Part shown: one piece after another, positions 36,316 through 45,530 of the stretch
Position numbering within the stretch: position 1 is the stretch's first letter
Layout of the letters: the number at the start of each line of letters is the position of its first letter
Assembly (NCBI RefSeq): GCF_002934665.1
Contig: NZ_NIRS01000002.1
Span: 682,001-746,000 of the forward strand
Direction: 5' to 3'
DNA length: 64,000 nt
Source of the DNA: Pseudomonas laurylsulfatiphila
GTDB lineage: Bacteria; Pseudomonadota; Gammaproteobacteria; Pseudomonadales; Pseudomonadaceae
The notes under the pieces: model-generated
What the model was told of the DNA's origin: nothing
Seen by the model: only the letters and a program-made list of their open reading frames with translations
Databases searched by the model: none
Position numbers and translations under genes: made by a program

Positions 36316-37317
36316 TCAAGCAGTGGGAGACGGGGTGACGTGACGCACGAATTCGCAGGCCGTGACGTTCGGCTGCGTCAGCAACGCCTGGCCGACAATC
36401 CCGTTCCAGTACGTTTCCGAACCTTCGCTGACGCGCCACTCGTGCAGGCGCCGGGTGAACAGTTGCAGGTCCAGTTCTTCGGTCACGCCGATGGCGCCGA
36501 ACAATGCATGGGCGATGGCCGTGACTTGAGGCACCGCCATGCTGGTCCGCGCCTTGGCAATGGCCGTCGCCATCAGCGGCGGCACCTGCGAATCGCCGAC
36601 AAACGCCAGTTCAGCGGCGATGCGCGAAGCGGCAACCTGCTCCGCCATCACGCTGAGCTGATGCTGCACCGCCTGGAACTTGCCGATGGCCTTGCCGAAC
36701 TGCACGCGGTCGTTGCAGTACTCCAGCGTCATGGCAAGTGCCTGCTCCATGGCCCCGGCGATGGCGGCGGCGTGGATGGCGGCGTTGAACACCCGTACTT
36801 CCTCGCCGTTATTGCCGATGGCGCTACCGAGTGAGTCCTGCGACCAGTACAAGGTGGCGCATTGACTGCCGTGAACGCCCGTGGGCTGACGGCGGGCCAG
36901 GCTGCAGTCGAGCAGCAACAACTGGCCTTCCAGGTTGACCAGGGCGAAATCGGCCATCAAGCCAAATGCCACACGCGGCACGCACAACAGGCCATCGGGC
37001 TGGCGATGGGCTGTACCGGCCAGGGTCAACATGCCGGCCGGGGGCGCGCTCGGGCAGTCACGCATCAACGCGCGAGCGGCAATGCTTTGCGCCGCCGGGA
37101 CCGGCAGCGCGCAGCGACCGAAGGCAACAAAAATCGGCAGCAGTGCATTCAGCGCAAGGCCCGCTCCACCGGCATCTTCCGGCGTCAGCAATTCGAGAAA
37201 ACCGCTGTCTTCCAGCGCGCTCCACAGCGTCGCAGCGCTGTCTGCGCGTTCCACGGCACGGACCCGCGCCGGCGTGCACAAGTCGCTGAGGATCTTTTCA
37301 ATGGCTTCAGTGAACAT
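36316..37317 (-). CDS. Acyl-CoA dehydrogenase, short putative catalytic-base subunit of a second heteromeric pair
   Basis: 333 aa, shorter than the usual 380. The C-terminus reads ALFGAIGVTEELDLQLFTRR, with a glutamate (TEELD) where the catalytic base lies. The N-terminal half is divergent (LCTPARVRAVERADSAATLW). The upstream neighbour at 37342-38499, 24 bp away, is a longer acyl-CoA dehydrogenase without this base, so the two probably form one alpha2beta2 enzyme. It belongs to the unit starting at 40875. Confidence 0.82.
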   Translation of the reverse strand: MFTEAIEKILSDLCTPARVRAVERADSAATLWSALEDSGFLELLTPEDAGGAGLALNALLPIFVAFGRCALPVPAAQSIAARALMRDCPSAPPAGMLTLAGTAHRQPDGLLCVPRVAFGLMADFALVNLEGQLLLLDCSLARRQPTGVHGSQCATLYWSQDSLGSAIGNNGEEVRVFNAAIHAAAIAGAMEQALAMTLEYCNDRVQFGKAIGKFQAVQHQLSVMAEQVAASRIAAELAFVGDSQVPPLMATAIAKARTSMAVPQVTAIAHALFGAIGVTEELDLQLFTRRLHEWRVSEGSETYWNGIVGQALLTQPNVTACEFVRHVTPSPTA

Positions 37318-37341
37318 GAAGTATTTCCTGTTGGAGGTGCA

Positions 37342-38499
37342 TCAGCGCAGGCCGAGGCCACGGGCGATCATGCCGCGCAGGATTTCCCGGGTGCCGCCGC
37401 GCAACGAGAAGGTCGGTGCGACCTGGTTCAGGTAGGCGACCGTGCTGTAAAGCGCCTCATCGACCGGTACATCCGGATGGGCGCTGATCGCCGCGGCAAT
37501 CGCCGCCGGGATCGCTTGCTCAAATTCGGTGCCGATGTCCTTGACCAGTGCGGCTTCCACCACCGGGCTTTCACCCCGTGCGAGCAACGCGGTCAGTGCC
37601 AGCGACAGGTTGCGCAGGCAAGTGAGCTGGCTGAGAAAACTGCCGAGCAATGAGCTCTCCTGGGCCGTCGCGCCCGTTTGCCGCAACGTCTCGGCCCACA
37701 GGTCGAGCAACACGATGCTGGAGTAGAAACGCTCCGGCCCGCTGCGCTCGAACGCCAGTTCGGCGTTGACCTGTTTCCAGCCACTGCCCTCCTCGCCCAC
37801 CAATGCGTCTTCGCCGAGCAAGACGTCGTCGAAGGCCACTTCGGAGAAATGCGCGTCACCGGCCAGGTCAACGATGGGACGCACGCTGATGCCTGGCTGC
37901 CTGAGGTCGATGATGAATTGCGACAGCCCGTTTTGACGGTCCTCGGGCGCACCGCTGGTGCGCACCAGGGCGATCATGTAGTCGGCGTGATGGGCGTTGG
38001 TGGTCCAGATCTTGCGCCCGCTCAGGCGCCAACCTTCGGGGCAACGAGTGGCACGGCTGCGCACGCTGGCCAGGTCCGAACCCGAGTTCGGCTCGCTCAT
38101 GCCGATGCAGAAAAACGCCTGGCCGGCGCAGATGCGCGGCAGGAAAAAATCCTTCTGTGCATCGCTGCCGAACTTCAGGATCAACGGCCCGCTCTGGCGG
38201 TCGGCGATCCAGTGTGCCGCCACCGGAGCACCGGCAGACAGCAGCTCCTCCACCAGCACGAAACGACTGAACGCATCCAGCCCGGCACCGCCATAAGCGG
38301 CGGGCAAGGTCAGGCCGACCCAGCCGCGCTGCGCCAGTTGCCGACTGAAACCTGCATCGAAGCCGGTCCAGCTGCGCGCTCGCACACTCGCCGAAACCCT
38401 TGGTAGATGCTCGGCCAGAAAAGCTTTGACCTCGGCACGAAAGGCTTCCGCGTGTGGCGGCAGAGCGGTCAAGCGAAAGGCGTCGAGCAAGCTGCTCAC
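37342..38499 (-). CDS. Acyl-CoA dehydrogenase, partner subunit of the second heteromeric pair
   Basis: 385 aa from a GTG at 38499. The start is supported by GGAGG 6 bases upstream and by the GTGA overlap with the thiolase stop. Canonical middle motifs are present (IGMSEPNSGSDLASVRSRA, GRKIWTTNAHHADYM). The C-terminus (NQVAPTFSLRGGTREILRGM) lacks the GGxGY-E segment. This complements the shorter base-containing protein encoded next. Translational coupling to the thiolase is expected. Confidence 0.85.
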   Translation of the reverse strand: MSSLLDAFRLTALPPHAEAFRAEVKAFLAEHLPRVSASVRARSWTGFDAGFSRQLAQRGWVGLTLPAAYGGAGLDAFSRFVLVEELLSAGAPVAAHWIADRQSGPLILKFGSDAQKDFFLPRICAGQAFFCIGMSEPNSGSDLASVRSRATRCPEGWRLSGRKIWTTNAHHADYMIALVRTSGAPEDRQNGLSQFIIDLRQPGISVRPIVDLAGDAHFSEVAFDDVLLGEDALVGEEGSGWKQVNAELAFERSGPERFYSSIVLLDLWAETLRQTGATAQESSLLGSFLSQLTCLRNLSLALTALLARGESPVVEAALVKDIGTEFEQAIPAAIAAAISAHPDVPVDEALYSTVAYLNQVAPTFSLRGGTREILRGMIARGLGLR

Positions 38500-39704
38500 T
38501 GGGCACCTCCACTGACTTTGCCGTACAGCGTCACCACGCATGCGCCGCCCAGCCCGAGGTTATGGGCCATGGCCAGGCGCGCCCCGTCGACCTGACGCTG
38601 CTCGGCGTTGCCGCGCAATTGCTGGGTCAGCTCGTAGCACTGCGCCAAACCGGTCGCGCCCAATGGATGCCCCTTGGAAAGCAGGCCGCCGGACGGATTG
38701 ATCACGATCTGCCCGCCGTAGGTATTGTCACCGTCCATGACGAACTTCTCGGCCCCGCCCTCGGGGCAGAAACCCAGCGACTCGTAGCAGATCACTTCGT
38801 TCTGGGCGAAGCAGTCGTGCAGTTCGCAGACGTCGATGTCCTGTGGGCCAACGCCAGCCTTCTCGTACACCTGGCCCACGGCGGCGTGGGTCATGTGGGT
38901 GCCGACCCAGTCGAGCATCGACGGTTTTTCGAAATTGAAGGATTCGGGCGTGTCGGTGGTCATGGCCTGGGCGACGATTTCCACGTCACGGCGCAGGCCA
39001 TGTTTTTTGGCAAAACGCTCGGAGACCAGGATCGCCGCGGCACCACCGCAGGTTGGCGGGCAGGCCATCAGGCGGGTCATGACGCCTGGCAGAATCACCG
39101 GGTCGTTCATCACGTCTTCGACGCTGAGCACCTTGCGAAACAATGCGAGCGGGTTGTTGGCGGCATGACGGCTGGCCTTGGCGCGCACAGCGGCGAAGGT
39201 TTCCATTTTCGCGCCGTATTTCTCTATGTACTCGCGCCCGGCACCACCAAAGGTGCGGATGGCCTGGGCCATGCCATCCATATCGGCGGTCAGGCCACGC
39301 AGGATCGGCAGGAAACGTTCGCGCGTCGGCGGACGGTCATCCCAGTGCGACTTCAACGCACCGGCCTGCATCTGCTCGAAACCCACCGCCAGTACGCAAT
39401 CGGCCGAACCGGATTCGATGGCCTTGCGCGCCAGGTACAACGCGGTGGAACCGGTCGAGCAGTTGTTGTTGACGTTGACCACCGGGATCCCGGTCATGCC
39501 GACTTCGTAGAGCACCGTCTGGCCGCAAGTGGAATCGCCGTAGACGTAACCGGCGTAAGCCTCTTGGACCAAGTTGTAATCGATCGCCGCATCGGCCAGG
39601 GCGCGACGCACCGCTTCGGCGCCCATCTGCACATAGGTCGGGCTGTCGCTGGGCTTGCGGAACGGGATCATGCCGACGCCGGCAACCAGTACTTTTTCGC
39701 TCAT
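38496..39704 (-). CDS. SCP2-type thiolase (acetyl-CoA acetyltransferase-like)
   Basis: 402 aa. The nucleophilic cysteine is in NVNNNCSTGSTALYLARKAI, and the other active-site segments are ELHDCFAQNE and GGLLSKGHPLGATGLAQCYE. These match SCP2/lipid-transfer-type thiolases, which cleave branched 3-ketoacyl-CoA. AGGTGA precedes the ATG at 39704. It is closely similar to the thiolase at 51113-52297. It lies 31 bp after an acyl-CoA dehydrogenase and overlaps the next gene by 4 bp. Confidence 0.9.
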   Translation of the reverse strand: MSEKVLVAGVGMIPFRKPSDSPTYVQMGAEAVRRALADAAIDYNLVQEAYAGYVYGDSTCGQTVLYEVGMTGIPVVNVNNNCSTGSTALYLARKAIESGSADCVLAVGFEQMQAGALKSHWDDRPPTRERFLPILRGLTADMDGMAQAIRTFGGAGREYIEKYGAKMETFAAVRAKASRHAANNPLALFRKVLSVEDVMNDPVILPGVMTRLMACPPTCGGAAAILVSERFAKKHGLRRDVEIVAQAMTTDTPESFNFEKPSMLDWVGTHMTHAAVGQVYEKAGVGPQDIDVCELHDCFAQNEVICYESLGFCPEGGAEKFVMDGDNTYGGQIVINPSGGLLSKGHPLGATGLAQCYELTQQLRGNAEQRQVDGARLAMAHNLGLGGACVVTLYGKVSGGAQ

Positions 39705-39735
39705 GGTGTCACCTGAAAAAATGCGGGGGAAGGAA

Positions 39736-40875
39736 TCACAACTGGCGCGCGATGAGTTCGCGCAGCACTTCGCTGGTGCCACCAAAGACACGCGTCACGC
39801 GCATGTCGACGAAGGCGCGGGCGATCGGGTACTCCATCATGTAGCCGTAGCCGCCATGCAGCTGGACCATATCGTCGATGCACTTCCACAGCGTTTCGGT
39901 GGCGAAGAGCTTGGCGATGGCCGACTCCTGCACCGTGAGGCGACGACGCATGTGCTCACCGATGTAGTGGTCGATGGTCAGGCGCACGGCCGTGGCCTGG
40001 GCCTTGATGTCCGCGAGTTTGAATTTGGTGTTCTGGAAGTCCCAGACGGTCTGGTTGAACGCCTTGCGCTCCTTCACGTACTCGACGGTCTGCTCCAGCA
40101 GGCGTTCGAGCTTGGCGGCGCTGTACAGGGCGATCACCAGGCGCTCTTGCGGCAGCTCTTCCATCAGGTGCATGAAGCCCTTGTTTTCTTCGCCGAGCAG
40201 GTTGCCCACCGGCACACGGACATCGTCGAAGAACAGCTCGGCGGTGTCGGCGGCGTGCTGGCCGACCTTGTCCAGCTTGCGCCCGCGGCGGAACCCCTCG
40301 CGGTTGCACTCGACCACGATCAGGCTGCACCCCTTGGCCCCGGCGCTCGGGTCGGTCTTGCACACCACCACCACCATGTCGCAGGTCAGGCCGTTGCTGA
40401 TGAAGGTCTTGCTGCCGTTGATCACCCACTCGTCGCCGTCACGCACCGCGGTGGTGCGGATCGCCTTGAGGTCGGAGCCAGTGCCCGGCTCGGTCATCGC
40501 GACGGCCAGTACGGTTTCGCCGGTGCAGATTTTCGGCAGCCATTTCTGCTTCTGCTCTTCGGTGCCCAGACGCACGATGTAGGGCGCGACGATGTCCGAA
40601 TGCACGCCCAGGCTCCAGCCCGAAACCCCGGCGCGGTACAGCTCTTCGATCAACACCGCAGAGTGGCCGAAGTCGCCGCCACCACCGCCATATTCGGTGG
40701 GCACGGTGAGGCACAACAGGTTATGGCGGCCAGCCTTGAGCCAGGTTTCCCGGTCGACCTGCCCGGCCTCGTCCCACTGCGCCTGTTTGGGCAGGCACTC
40801 ACGCTCGAAGAAACGCCGCGCGGTGTCGCGCAGCATTTCGTGGTCTTCACGGTAGACGGTACGGTTGATATGCAT
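39736..40875 (-). CDS. Acyl-CoA dehydrogenase (complete, homomeric type)
   Basis: 379 aa with full catalytic features: EYGGGGGDFGHSAVLIEELY, AMTEPGTGSDLKAIRTTAVR, and the catalytic glutamate in HGGYGYMMEYPIARAF, then GGTSEVLRELIARQL. The ATG at 40875 has GGAG upstream. It is almost collinear in length and sequence with the acyl-CoA dehydrogenase at 49946-51085. It is the first gene of a five-gene leftward unit (acyl-CoA dehydrogenase, thiolase, two more dehydrogenases, enoyl-CoA hydratase), with a regulon palindrome 81 bp upstream. Confidence 0.93.
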   Translation of the reverse strand: MHINRTVYREDHEMLRDTARRFFERECLPKQAQWDEAGQVDRETWLKAGRHNLLCLTVPTEYGGGGGDFGHSAVLIEELYRAGVSGWSLGVHSDIVAPYIVRLGTEEQKQKWLPKICTGETVLAVAMTEPGTGSDLKAIRTTAVRDGDEWVINGSKTFISNGLTCDMVVVVCKTDPSAGAKGCSLIVVECNREGFRRGRKLDKVGQHAADTAELFFDDVRVPVGNLLGEENKGFMHLMEELPQERLVIALYSAAKLERLLEQTVEYVKERKAFNQTVWDFQNTKFKLADIKAQATAVRLTIDHYIGEHMRRRLTVQESAIAKLFATETLWKCIDDMVQLHGGYGYMMEYPIARAFVDMRVTRVFGGTSEVLRELIARQL

Positions 40876-40955
40876 CGGGATCTCCAGTGGGTTGCCAGGC
40901 AAGGCTTGCGCCTGGTTCGTGGAACCACTGTATTGGCGGGGGGTGGGTCGTGAAG

Positions 40956-40972
40956 CCACCCGGATCGGGTAG
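40956..40972 (-). promoter_or_regulatory. Regulon palindrome 4 (CCACCCGGATCGGGTAG)
   Basis: A palindrome with one mismatch in the outer arm, 81 bp before the acyl-CoA dehydrogenase start. REP pair A1 lies just beyond it. Confidence 0.72.
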
Positions 40973-41008
40973 CGATCACCGCCAACTGTCAAAGCACAAA
41001 AAAACCCT

Positions 41009-41095
41009 GTAGGAGCTGCCGCAGGCTGCGATCTTTTGATCTTGATTTTTTGAAGATCAGGATCAAAAGATCGCAGCCTGCGGCAGCTCCTACAG
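41009..41095. repeat. REP pair, family A (TAGGAGCTGCCGCAGGCTGC)
   Basis: TGTAGGAGCTGCCGCAGGCT, continuing GCGATCTTTTGATC, faces its inverted copy ending CGGCAGCTCCTACAGG. It sits between two leftward units and may act as a transcription barrier or RNA stabiliser. Confidence 0.9.
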
Positions 41096-41110
41096 GGGCG
41101 GTTATTGGGG

Positions 41111-42634
41111 TTATTGGCGCAGTTCGCGCTTGAGGACTTTGCCGGCGGCCGACAGCGGCAGTTCGTCGCGGAACTCAACGGTTTTCGGGCATTTGTAGGG
41201 GGCGATGAATTCGCGGCAATACCTGCGTAATTGCTCGGCATCAACCTCGGTACCGGGCTTGCGCACGACCACCGCGTGCACCGCCTCGCCCCATTGTTCA
41301 TGGGGAACGCCGATCACCGCGCACAGCGCCACGGCCGGGTGCCGCGCCAGGACGTTTTCGACTTCCGCCGAGTAAACATTTTCGCCACCGCTGACGATCA
41401 TGTCCTTGAGGCGGTCGACGATGAACAGGTATCCCTGCTCGTCCATCCACGCGGCATCGCCGGTGAACAGCCAGCCATCGCGCAATGCCTTGGCGGTTTC
41501 CTCGGGCTTGTTCCAGTACCCCTGCATGATGTTCGGCCCGCGCACGATGATCTCGCCCACCGTGCCACGCGCAACTTCCTGACCTTGCGGGTCGACGATC
41601 CTCACGTTGACCCCCAACCCGCCGCGCCCGACCGAACGCGACAGACCACTCTTGCGTGCCTGCGGCGTGTGATTGCACGGCAGATTGCTCGACACCACCG
41701 GGCAGGCTTCGGTCAACCCGTAGGAATGAGAAAGCTCGAGATCCGGAAGCCGGGCCAATACCTGCTCCACCATTTCGCCAGCGCTGGGTGACGCACCGTA
41801 GGTCAGGCGTTTCAGGCTACCGAGGTCATGGCGATCGAAGTCCGGATGGGCCAGCAGCGCGAGGATCATGGTCGGCACCAGCAGCGTCTCGGTGATCCGT
41901 TCCCGCTCGATCACCTGTAGCACTTGGGCCGCATCAAAACTCGACAGCAGCACATGGCTTTCACCGGCCATGAACTGAATCAGTGCCCGAGCCATGCCGG
42001 CGACGTGGAACAGCGGCGCCACGTGCAACAGTCGACCGTCACGAATCGGCGGCATGTCGACCATGCGCGGCATGCACGCCGACCACAGGTTCAAGTGCGA
42101 CTGCATCACGCCCTTGGGAAACCCGGTGGTGCCGCCGGTGTACATGATGCAGGCGAGGTCTTCACCGCCACGCCCGGCATCCTCGACCGGCGCGGTCTGG
42201 GCAATCAATTGCTCGAAACCCAGCATGCCCACCGGCACTTCGCCCTCGCCTGCAAAGATAAACCGTGGCGCATGGCGGGCGCTCCTGCGGATCTTCTCGG
42301 CCAGTGGTGCAAAGTGTTCGTCGACGATAAGGATGCCGGTACTGCAATCGTCCAGCGAATAGACGATCTCCGGCACGCTCCAGCGGATGTTCACCGGGTT
42401 GAGCACCCCGCCGCCCCACCACACACCCATGATGTATTCCAGGTAGCGGTCGGAATTGAGCGCCAGCATGCCGACCCGATCGCCGGCCGCCATGCCCAGA
42501 TTCTGCAAGGCACCCGCCAGGCAAGCGACACGGTCGCCAAACTGGCGATAGGTCCGACGGCGATCACCGAAAACCGTCGCGAGTTGATCCGGATTTTGTT
42601 GCAGTGTGCGTTGCAGGCATTGGGTCATGTACAT
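41111..42634 (-). CDS. AMP-dependent acyl-CoA synthetase/ligase
   Basis: 507 aa. The P-loop-like A3 motif is YTGGTTGFPKGVMQSHLN, and the adenylation motif is YGLTEACPV. The C-terminal lid has RLKDMIVSGGENVYSAEVE and a lysine in LSAAGKVLKRELR. It would activate a carboxylic acid to its CoA thioester. It overlaps the thioesterase stop by a few bases; ATG at 42634 or 42628. It is about half identical by eye to the ligase at 43059-44615. It is the last gene of the leftward unit from the racemase-like gene. Confidence 0.92.
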   Translation of the reverse strand: MYMTQCLQRTLQQNPDQLATVFGDRRRTYRQFGDRVACLAGALQNLGMAAGDRVGMLALNSDRYLEYIMGVWWGGGVLNPVNIRWSVPEIVYSLDDCSTGILIVDEHFAPLAEKIRRSARHAPRFIFAGEGEVPVGMLGFEQLIAQTAPVEDAGRGGEDLACIMYTGGTTGFPKGVMQSHLNLWSACMPRMVDMPPIRDGRLLHVAPLFHVAGMARALIQFMAGESHVLLSSFDAAQVLQVIERERITETLLVPTMILALLAHPDFDRHDLGSLKRLTYGASPSAGEMVEQVLARLPDLELSHSYGLTEACPVVSSNLPCNHTPQARKSGLSRSVGRGGLGVNVRIVDPQGQEVARGTVGEIIVRGPNIMQGYWNKPEETAKALRDGWLFTGDAAWMDEQGYLFIVDRLKDMIVSGGENVYSAEVENVLARHPAVALCAVIGVPHEQWGEAVHAVVVRKPGTEVDAEQLRRYCREFIAPYKCPKTVEFRDELPLSAAGKVLKRELRQ

Positions 42635-43059
42635 GGCATCTGACCTTTCCACGGGGTGAAGACACCGTTGGCACGCAACACCAGGCGCTCGCCGACCTTC
42701 AACAGGCAGCTGGCGTTGATGAAGGTGCCGCCGCGCTTGAGCACTTGCACATGCGCCTCCAGCCACTCGCCTTCGTGCACCGGACCGAGGTAATCGACGT
42801 TCAGATTGACCGTCACTGCCACCGACTGCGACACCGAATGGCGCCGCAAGATGACGCCGAACGCGCTGTCCGCCACCGTGGCGAGAAAGCCGCCGTGGGC
42901 GATGCGCACGTAATTGAGATGCTGCGGTTCGAGGCGCACCGCCAGGATCGGCAGCGTTTCATGCACATAAAAATCGCCGCAACTGCGCAAAAAACCCGAG
43001 CGTTGTTCCAGCGCGCAGAAGCCCTCGGGAATCACTGCGCCGCCGTTCACCTGTGGCAT
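42625..43059 (-). CDS. Hotdog-fold acyl-CoA thioesterase (PaaI-like)
   Basis: 144 aa hotdog-fold protein with the active-site segment VRIAHGGFLATVADSAFG. It probably releases CoA from dead-end intermediates and so protects the CoA pool. It starts with an ATGA overlap on the stop of the upstream ligase and overlaps the start of the downstream ligase, so the three are translationally coupled. Confidence 0.85.
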   Translation of the reverse strand: MPQVNGGAVIPEGFCALEQRSGFLRSCGDFYVHETLPILAVRLEPQHLNYVRIAHGGFLATVADSAFGVILRRHSVSQSVAVTVNLNVDYLGPVHEGEWLEAHVQVLKRGGTFINASCLLKVGERLVLRANGVFTPWKGQMPCT

Positions 43060-44615
43060 CAGCTGACACCCCGGTCCTTGCCGGCCCAAAACGGTTCGCG
43101 CAAATCGCGCTTGAGCACCTTGCCCGCGCCAGACAGCGGCAACGCAGTGCGGAACTCGACCGACTTCGGCGTCTTGTAGCCCGCGATCTGCCGCCGGCAA
43201 TGCTCGATGATCGCGGCGCCCGCGGCTTCGTGATCGGGCTTGAGCACGATCACCGCATGCACCGCTTCGCCCCACTGCGCGCACGGAATGCCGATCACTG
43301 CGCAGGCAGCAACGGCCGGGTGACTGGAAATCGCGCTTTCGACTTCACCCGAATAAACGTTTTCGCCGCCGCTGACGATCATGTCCTTGAAGCGGTCGAC
43401 GATGTAGATATAGCCGTCGTCGTCCATGTAGGCGCCGTCGCCGGTGTGCATCCAGCCGCCACGCAGGGCCTGGGCCGTTTCTTCGGGTTTGTTCCAGTAG
43501 CCGAGCATGATGTTCGGACCACGGACCAGCACTTCGCCGACCGTGCCGCGCGGCACCTCGTTGTCGTGTTCGTCGACGATGCGCACGGTCACGCCCAGCC
43601 CGGGGCGGCCGGCCGAGCGCAGGCGACCATTGGCAATACCTTCGGCGCTGTGGTTTTCCGGACCGTTGGCGCTGATCGGCGGCGCCGCTTCGGTCATGCC
43701 GTACCCTTGGGTGAACTCGACATTGGGCAACGCTTTGAGCGCCAGTTCGAGCAAGGGCACGGCAATCGGCGAGGCGCCGTAGGTGAGACTGCGCAGGCAG
43801 CTCAGGTCATGTCTGGCGAATTCCGGGTGCATGATCAATGCCTGAAGCATGGTCGGCACGATCAGGATGTCGGTGATGCGCTCGCGCTCGATGGTACGCA
43901 TCACGTCCAGGGCATCGAAGGCCGGGACGAAAATGCTCGGCAGACCGAGCAGCGAGATCAGGATGACCCGCGACAGCGCCGCCAGGTGGAACATCGGCGC
44001 GATGTGCAGGGTCAGGGCATCCACCGGCACCGGCACATCGGCCGCACGGGCCACGGCAGCGGTCCACAGGTTCATGTGCGACTGCATCACGCCCTTCGGC
44101 CGGCCGGTCGTGCCGCCGGTGTACATGATGCTCGCCAGGTCATCACCGCCGCGAAAGGCGTCGTCCACCGGCGTAGCTTCACGAATCAGTTGCTCATAGG
44201 ACAGCATGCCTTGGGGCAATGGCCCGTCGCCGATGTGAATCAGCAATGGTCGTACCTTGGCGCTGCCGGCGATGTCTTCGGCCATGGGCAGGAAGGTGTC
44301 GTCGATCAGCAGGATGCGCGTGTCACAGTCGTCCAGCGAGTAGACGATTTCCGGCACGCTCCAGCGAATATTCACCGGGTTGACCACGCCGCCGCCCCAC
44401 CAGGTCGCCAGGAAATACTCAAGGAACCGGTCGGAGTTCAGGCCCAGCAGGCCGACGCGGTCGCCGGTCTGCATCCCCAGTTGCTGCAAGGCCCCGGCCA
44501 GACGAGCCACCCGCTCGGCCAGTTCGGCATAGGTGCGGCGGCGGTCGCGAAAGACCGTCGCCACGGCATGGGGACGTTGCTGCAACACACGGTGCAGGCC
44601 TTGGGTCAAATACAT
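43059..44615 (-). CDS. AMP-dependent acyl-CoA synthetase/ligase
   Basis: 518 aa, same architecture as the ligase at 41111-42634: YTGGTTGRPKGVMQSHMN, YGMTEAAPPIS, the lid RFKDMIVSGGENVYSGEVES and the lysine in LSGAGKVLKRDLR. Two related ligases in one operon may act on successive acids, for instance before and after side-chain shortening, or on different substrates. It is preceded by an enoyl-CoA hydratase 60 bp upstream. Confidence 0.92.
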   Translation of the reverse strand: MYLTQGLHRVLQQRPHAVATVFRDRRRTYAELAERVARLAGALQQLGMQTGDRVGLLGLNSDRFLEYFLATWWGGGVVNPVNIRWSVPEIVYSLDDCDTRILLIDDTFLPMAEDIAGSAKVRPLLIHIGDGPLPQGMLSYEQLIREATPVDDAFRGGDDLASIMYTGGTTGRPKGVMQSHMNLWTAAVARAADVPVPVDALTLHIAPMFHLAALSRVILISLLGLPSIFVPAFDALDVMRTIERERITDILIVPTMLQALIMHPEFARHDLSCLRSLTYGASPIAVPLLELALKALPNVEFTQGYGMTEAAPPISANGPENHSAEGIANGRLRSAGRPGLGVTVRIVDEHDNEVPRGTVGEVLVRGPNIMLGYWNKPEETAQALRGGWMHTGDGAYMDDDGYIYIVDRFKDMIVSGGENVYSGEVESAISSHPAVAACAVIGIPCAQWGEAVHAVIVLKPDHEAAGAAIIEHCRRQIAGYKTPKSVEFRTALPLSGAGKVLKRDLREPFWAGKDRGVS

Positions 44616-44675
44616 GGGGTTCTCCTGTGAATTATTGTTGTCAGGTCAGGACGAATGCGGCGCTTGCCTGTTGCG

Positions 44676-45479
44676 TCAGGTGCCGGTGTACTTCGGTGAA
44701 CGCTGCTCGACCTGGGCCATGCGCCCTTCGGCGTGATCTTCGCTGTCGCGCAGCAAACCCCAGTGCAGATGGGCCTGGGTGACGAAATCCCGGGGTGCGA
44801 GGTGGGCGGTCTGCAACGCCAGGCGCTTGATCGACTGCACCGCGAGTGGACCATTGGCCGCAATGCGCCCGGCCAGATCCAGCGCCGCAGGCAGCAGACG
44901 ATCCTTGGGCAGCAGCTCTATGATCAACCCGATATCCAAGGCCTCCTGCGCGCCGATCGACTCCCCGGTCAGGGCCATTTTCATCGCGTGTGCCGCCGGG
45001 ATCGCACGCAGCAGGTACTGCACACCGCCGGCCGCCGGAATGGTCGCGTCGCACACTTCAGGCAAGCCGAACGTAGCGCCGGACGAAGCGATGCGCAGAT
45101 CGCATTGCAGCGCCAGCTCAAGACCGCCTCCCAGGCAGGCACCATTGATGGCGGCAACCACCGGTTTCCAGATGTCCAGGTCGCTGAGGTCGAACAGTCG
45201 ACTGTAGCCGCCCTCCTCGGCTTCGGTCTCGCGACTCTTTAGGGTGCCGGCGACGAAACCCGAAGCGGCCAGCAGCGACTCCTTGTGGCTCGCGCCGCTG
45301 CAAAATGCACGCTCGCCGGCACCGGTCAGGACGATGACCCGCACCTGTTCGTCATCCTGGCAGGCGCCCAGGGTCTTGCGCAGGTGCATCAAATCGCTGA
45401 GGGTCAGCGTGTTGTTCGACTGTTGCGCATCGAGCGTAACAAGTGCCACGTGATCGATGATCTTGAACTGAATGGCCAT
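44676..45479 (-). CDS. Enoyl-CoA hydratase/isomerase family protein
   Basis: 267 aa crotonase-fold protein. Oxyanion-hole motifs are ERAFCSGASHKE and NGACLGGGLELALQCDLRIA. ATFGLPEVCDATIPAAGGVQ keeps the glutamate of the usual LPEV loop. It would hydrate an enoyl-CoA or isomerise its double bond. It lies 51 bp after the racemase-like gene in the same leftward unit. Confidence 0.9.
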   Translation of the reverse strand: MAIQFKIIDHVALVTLDAQQSNNTLTLSDLMHLRKTLGACQDDEQVRVIVLTGAGERAFCSGASHKESLLAASGFVAGTLKSRETEAEEGGYSRLFDLSDLDIWKPVVAAINGACLGGGLELALQCDLRIASSGATFGLPEVCDATIPAAGGVQYLLRAIPAAHAMKMALTGESIGAQEALDIGLIIELLPKDRLLPAALDLAGRIAANGPLAVQSIKRLALQTAHLAPRDFVTQAHLHWGLLRDSEDHAEGRMAQVEQRSPKYTGT

Positions 45480-45530
45480 GGGTGACTCCTGCGCTGCACG
45501 GATCTTTATGTTTTTTCGGGGCGAACGCGT

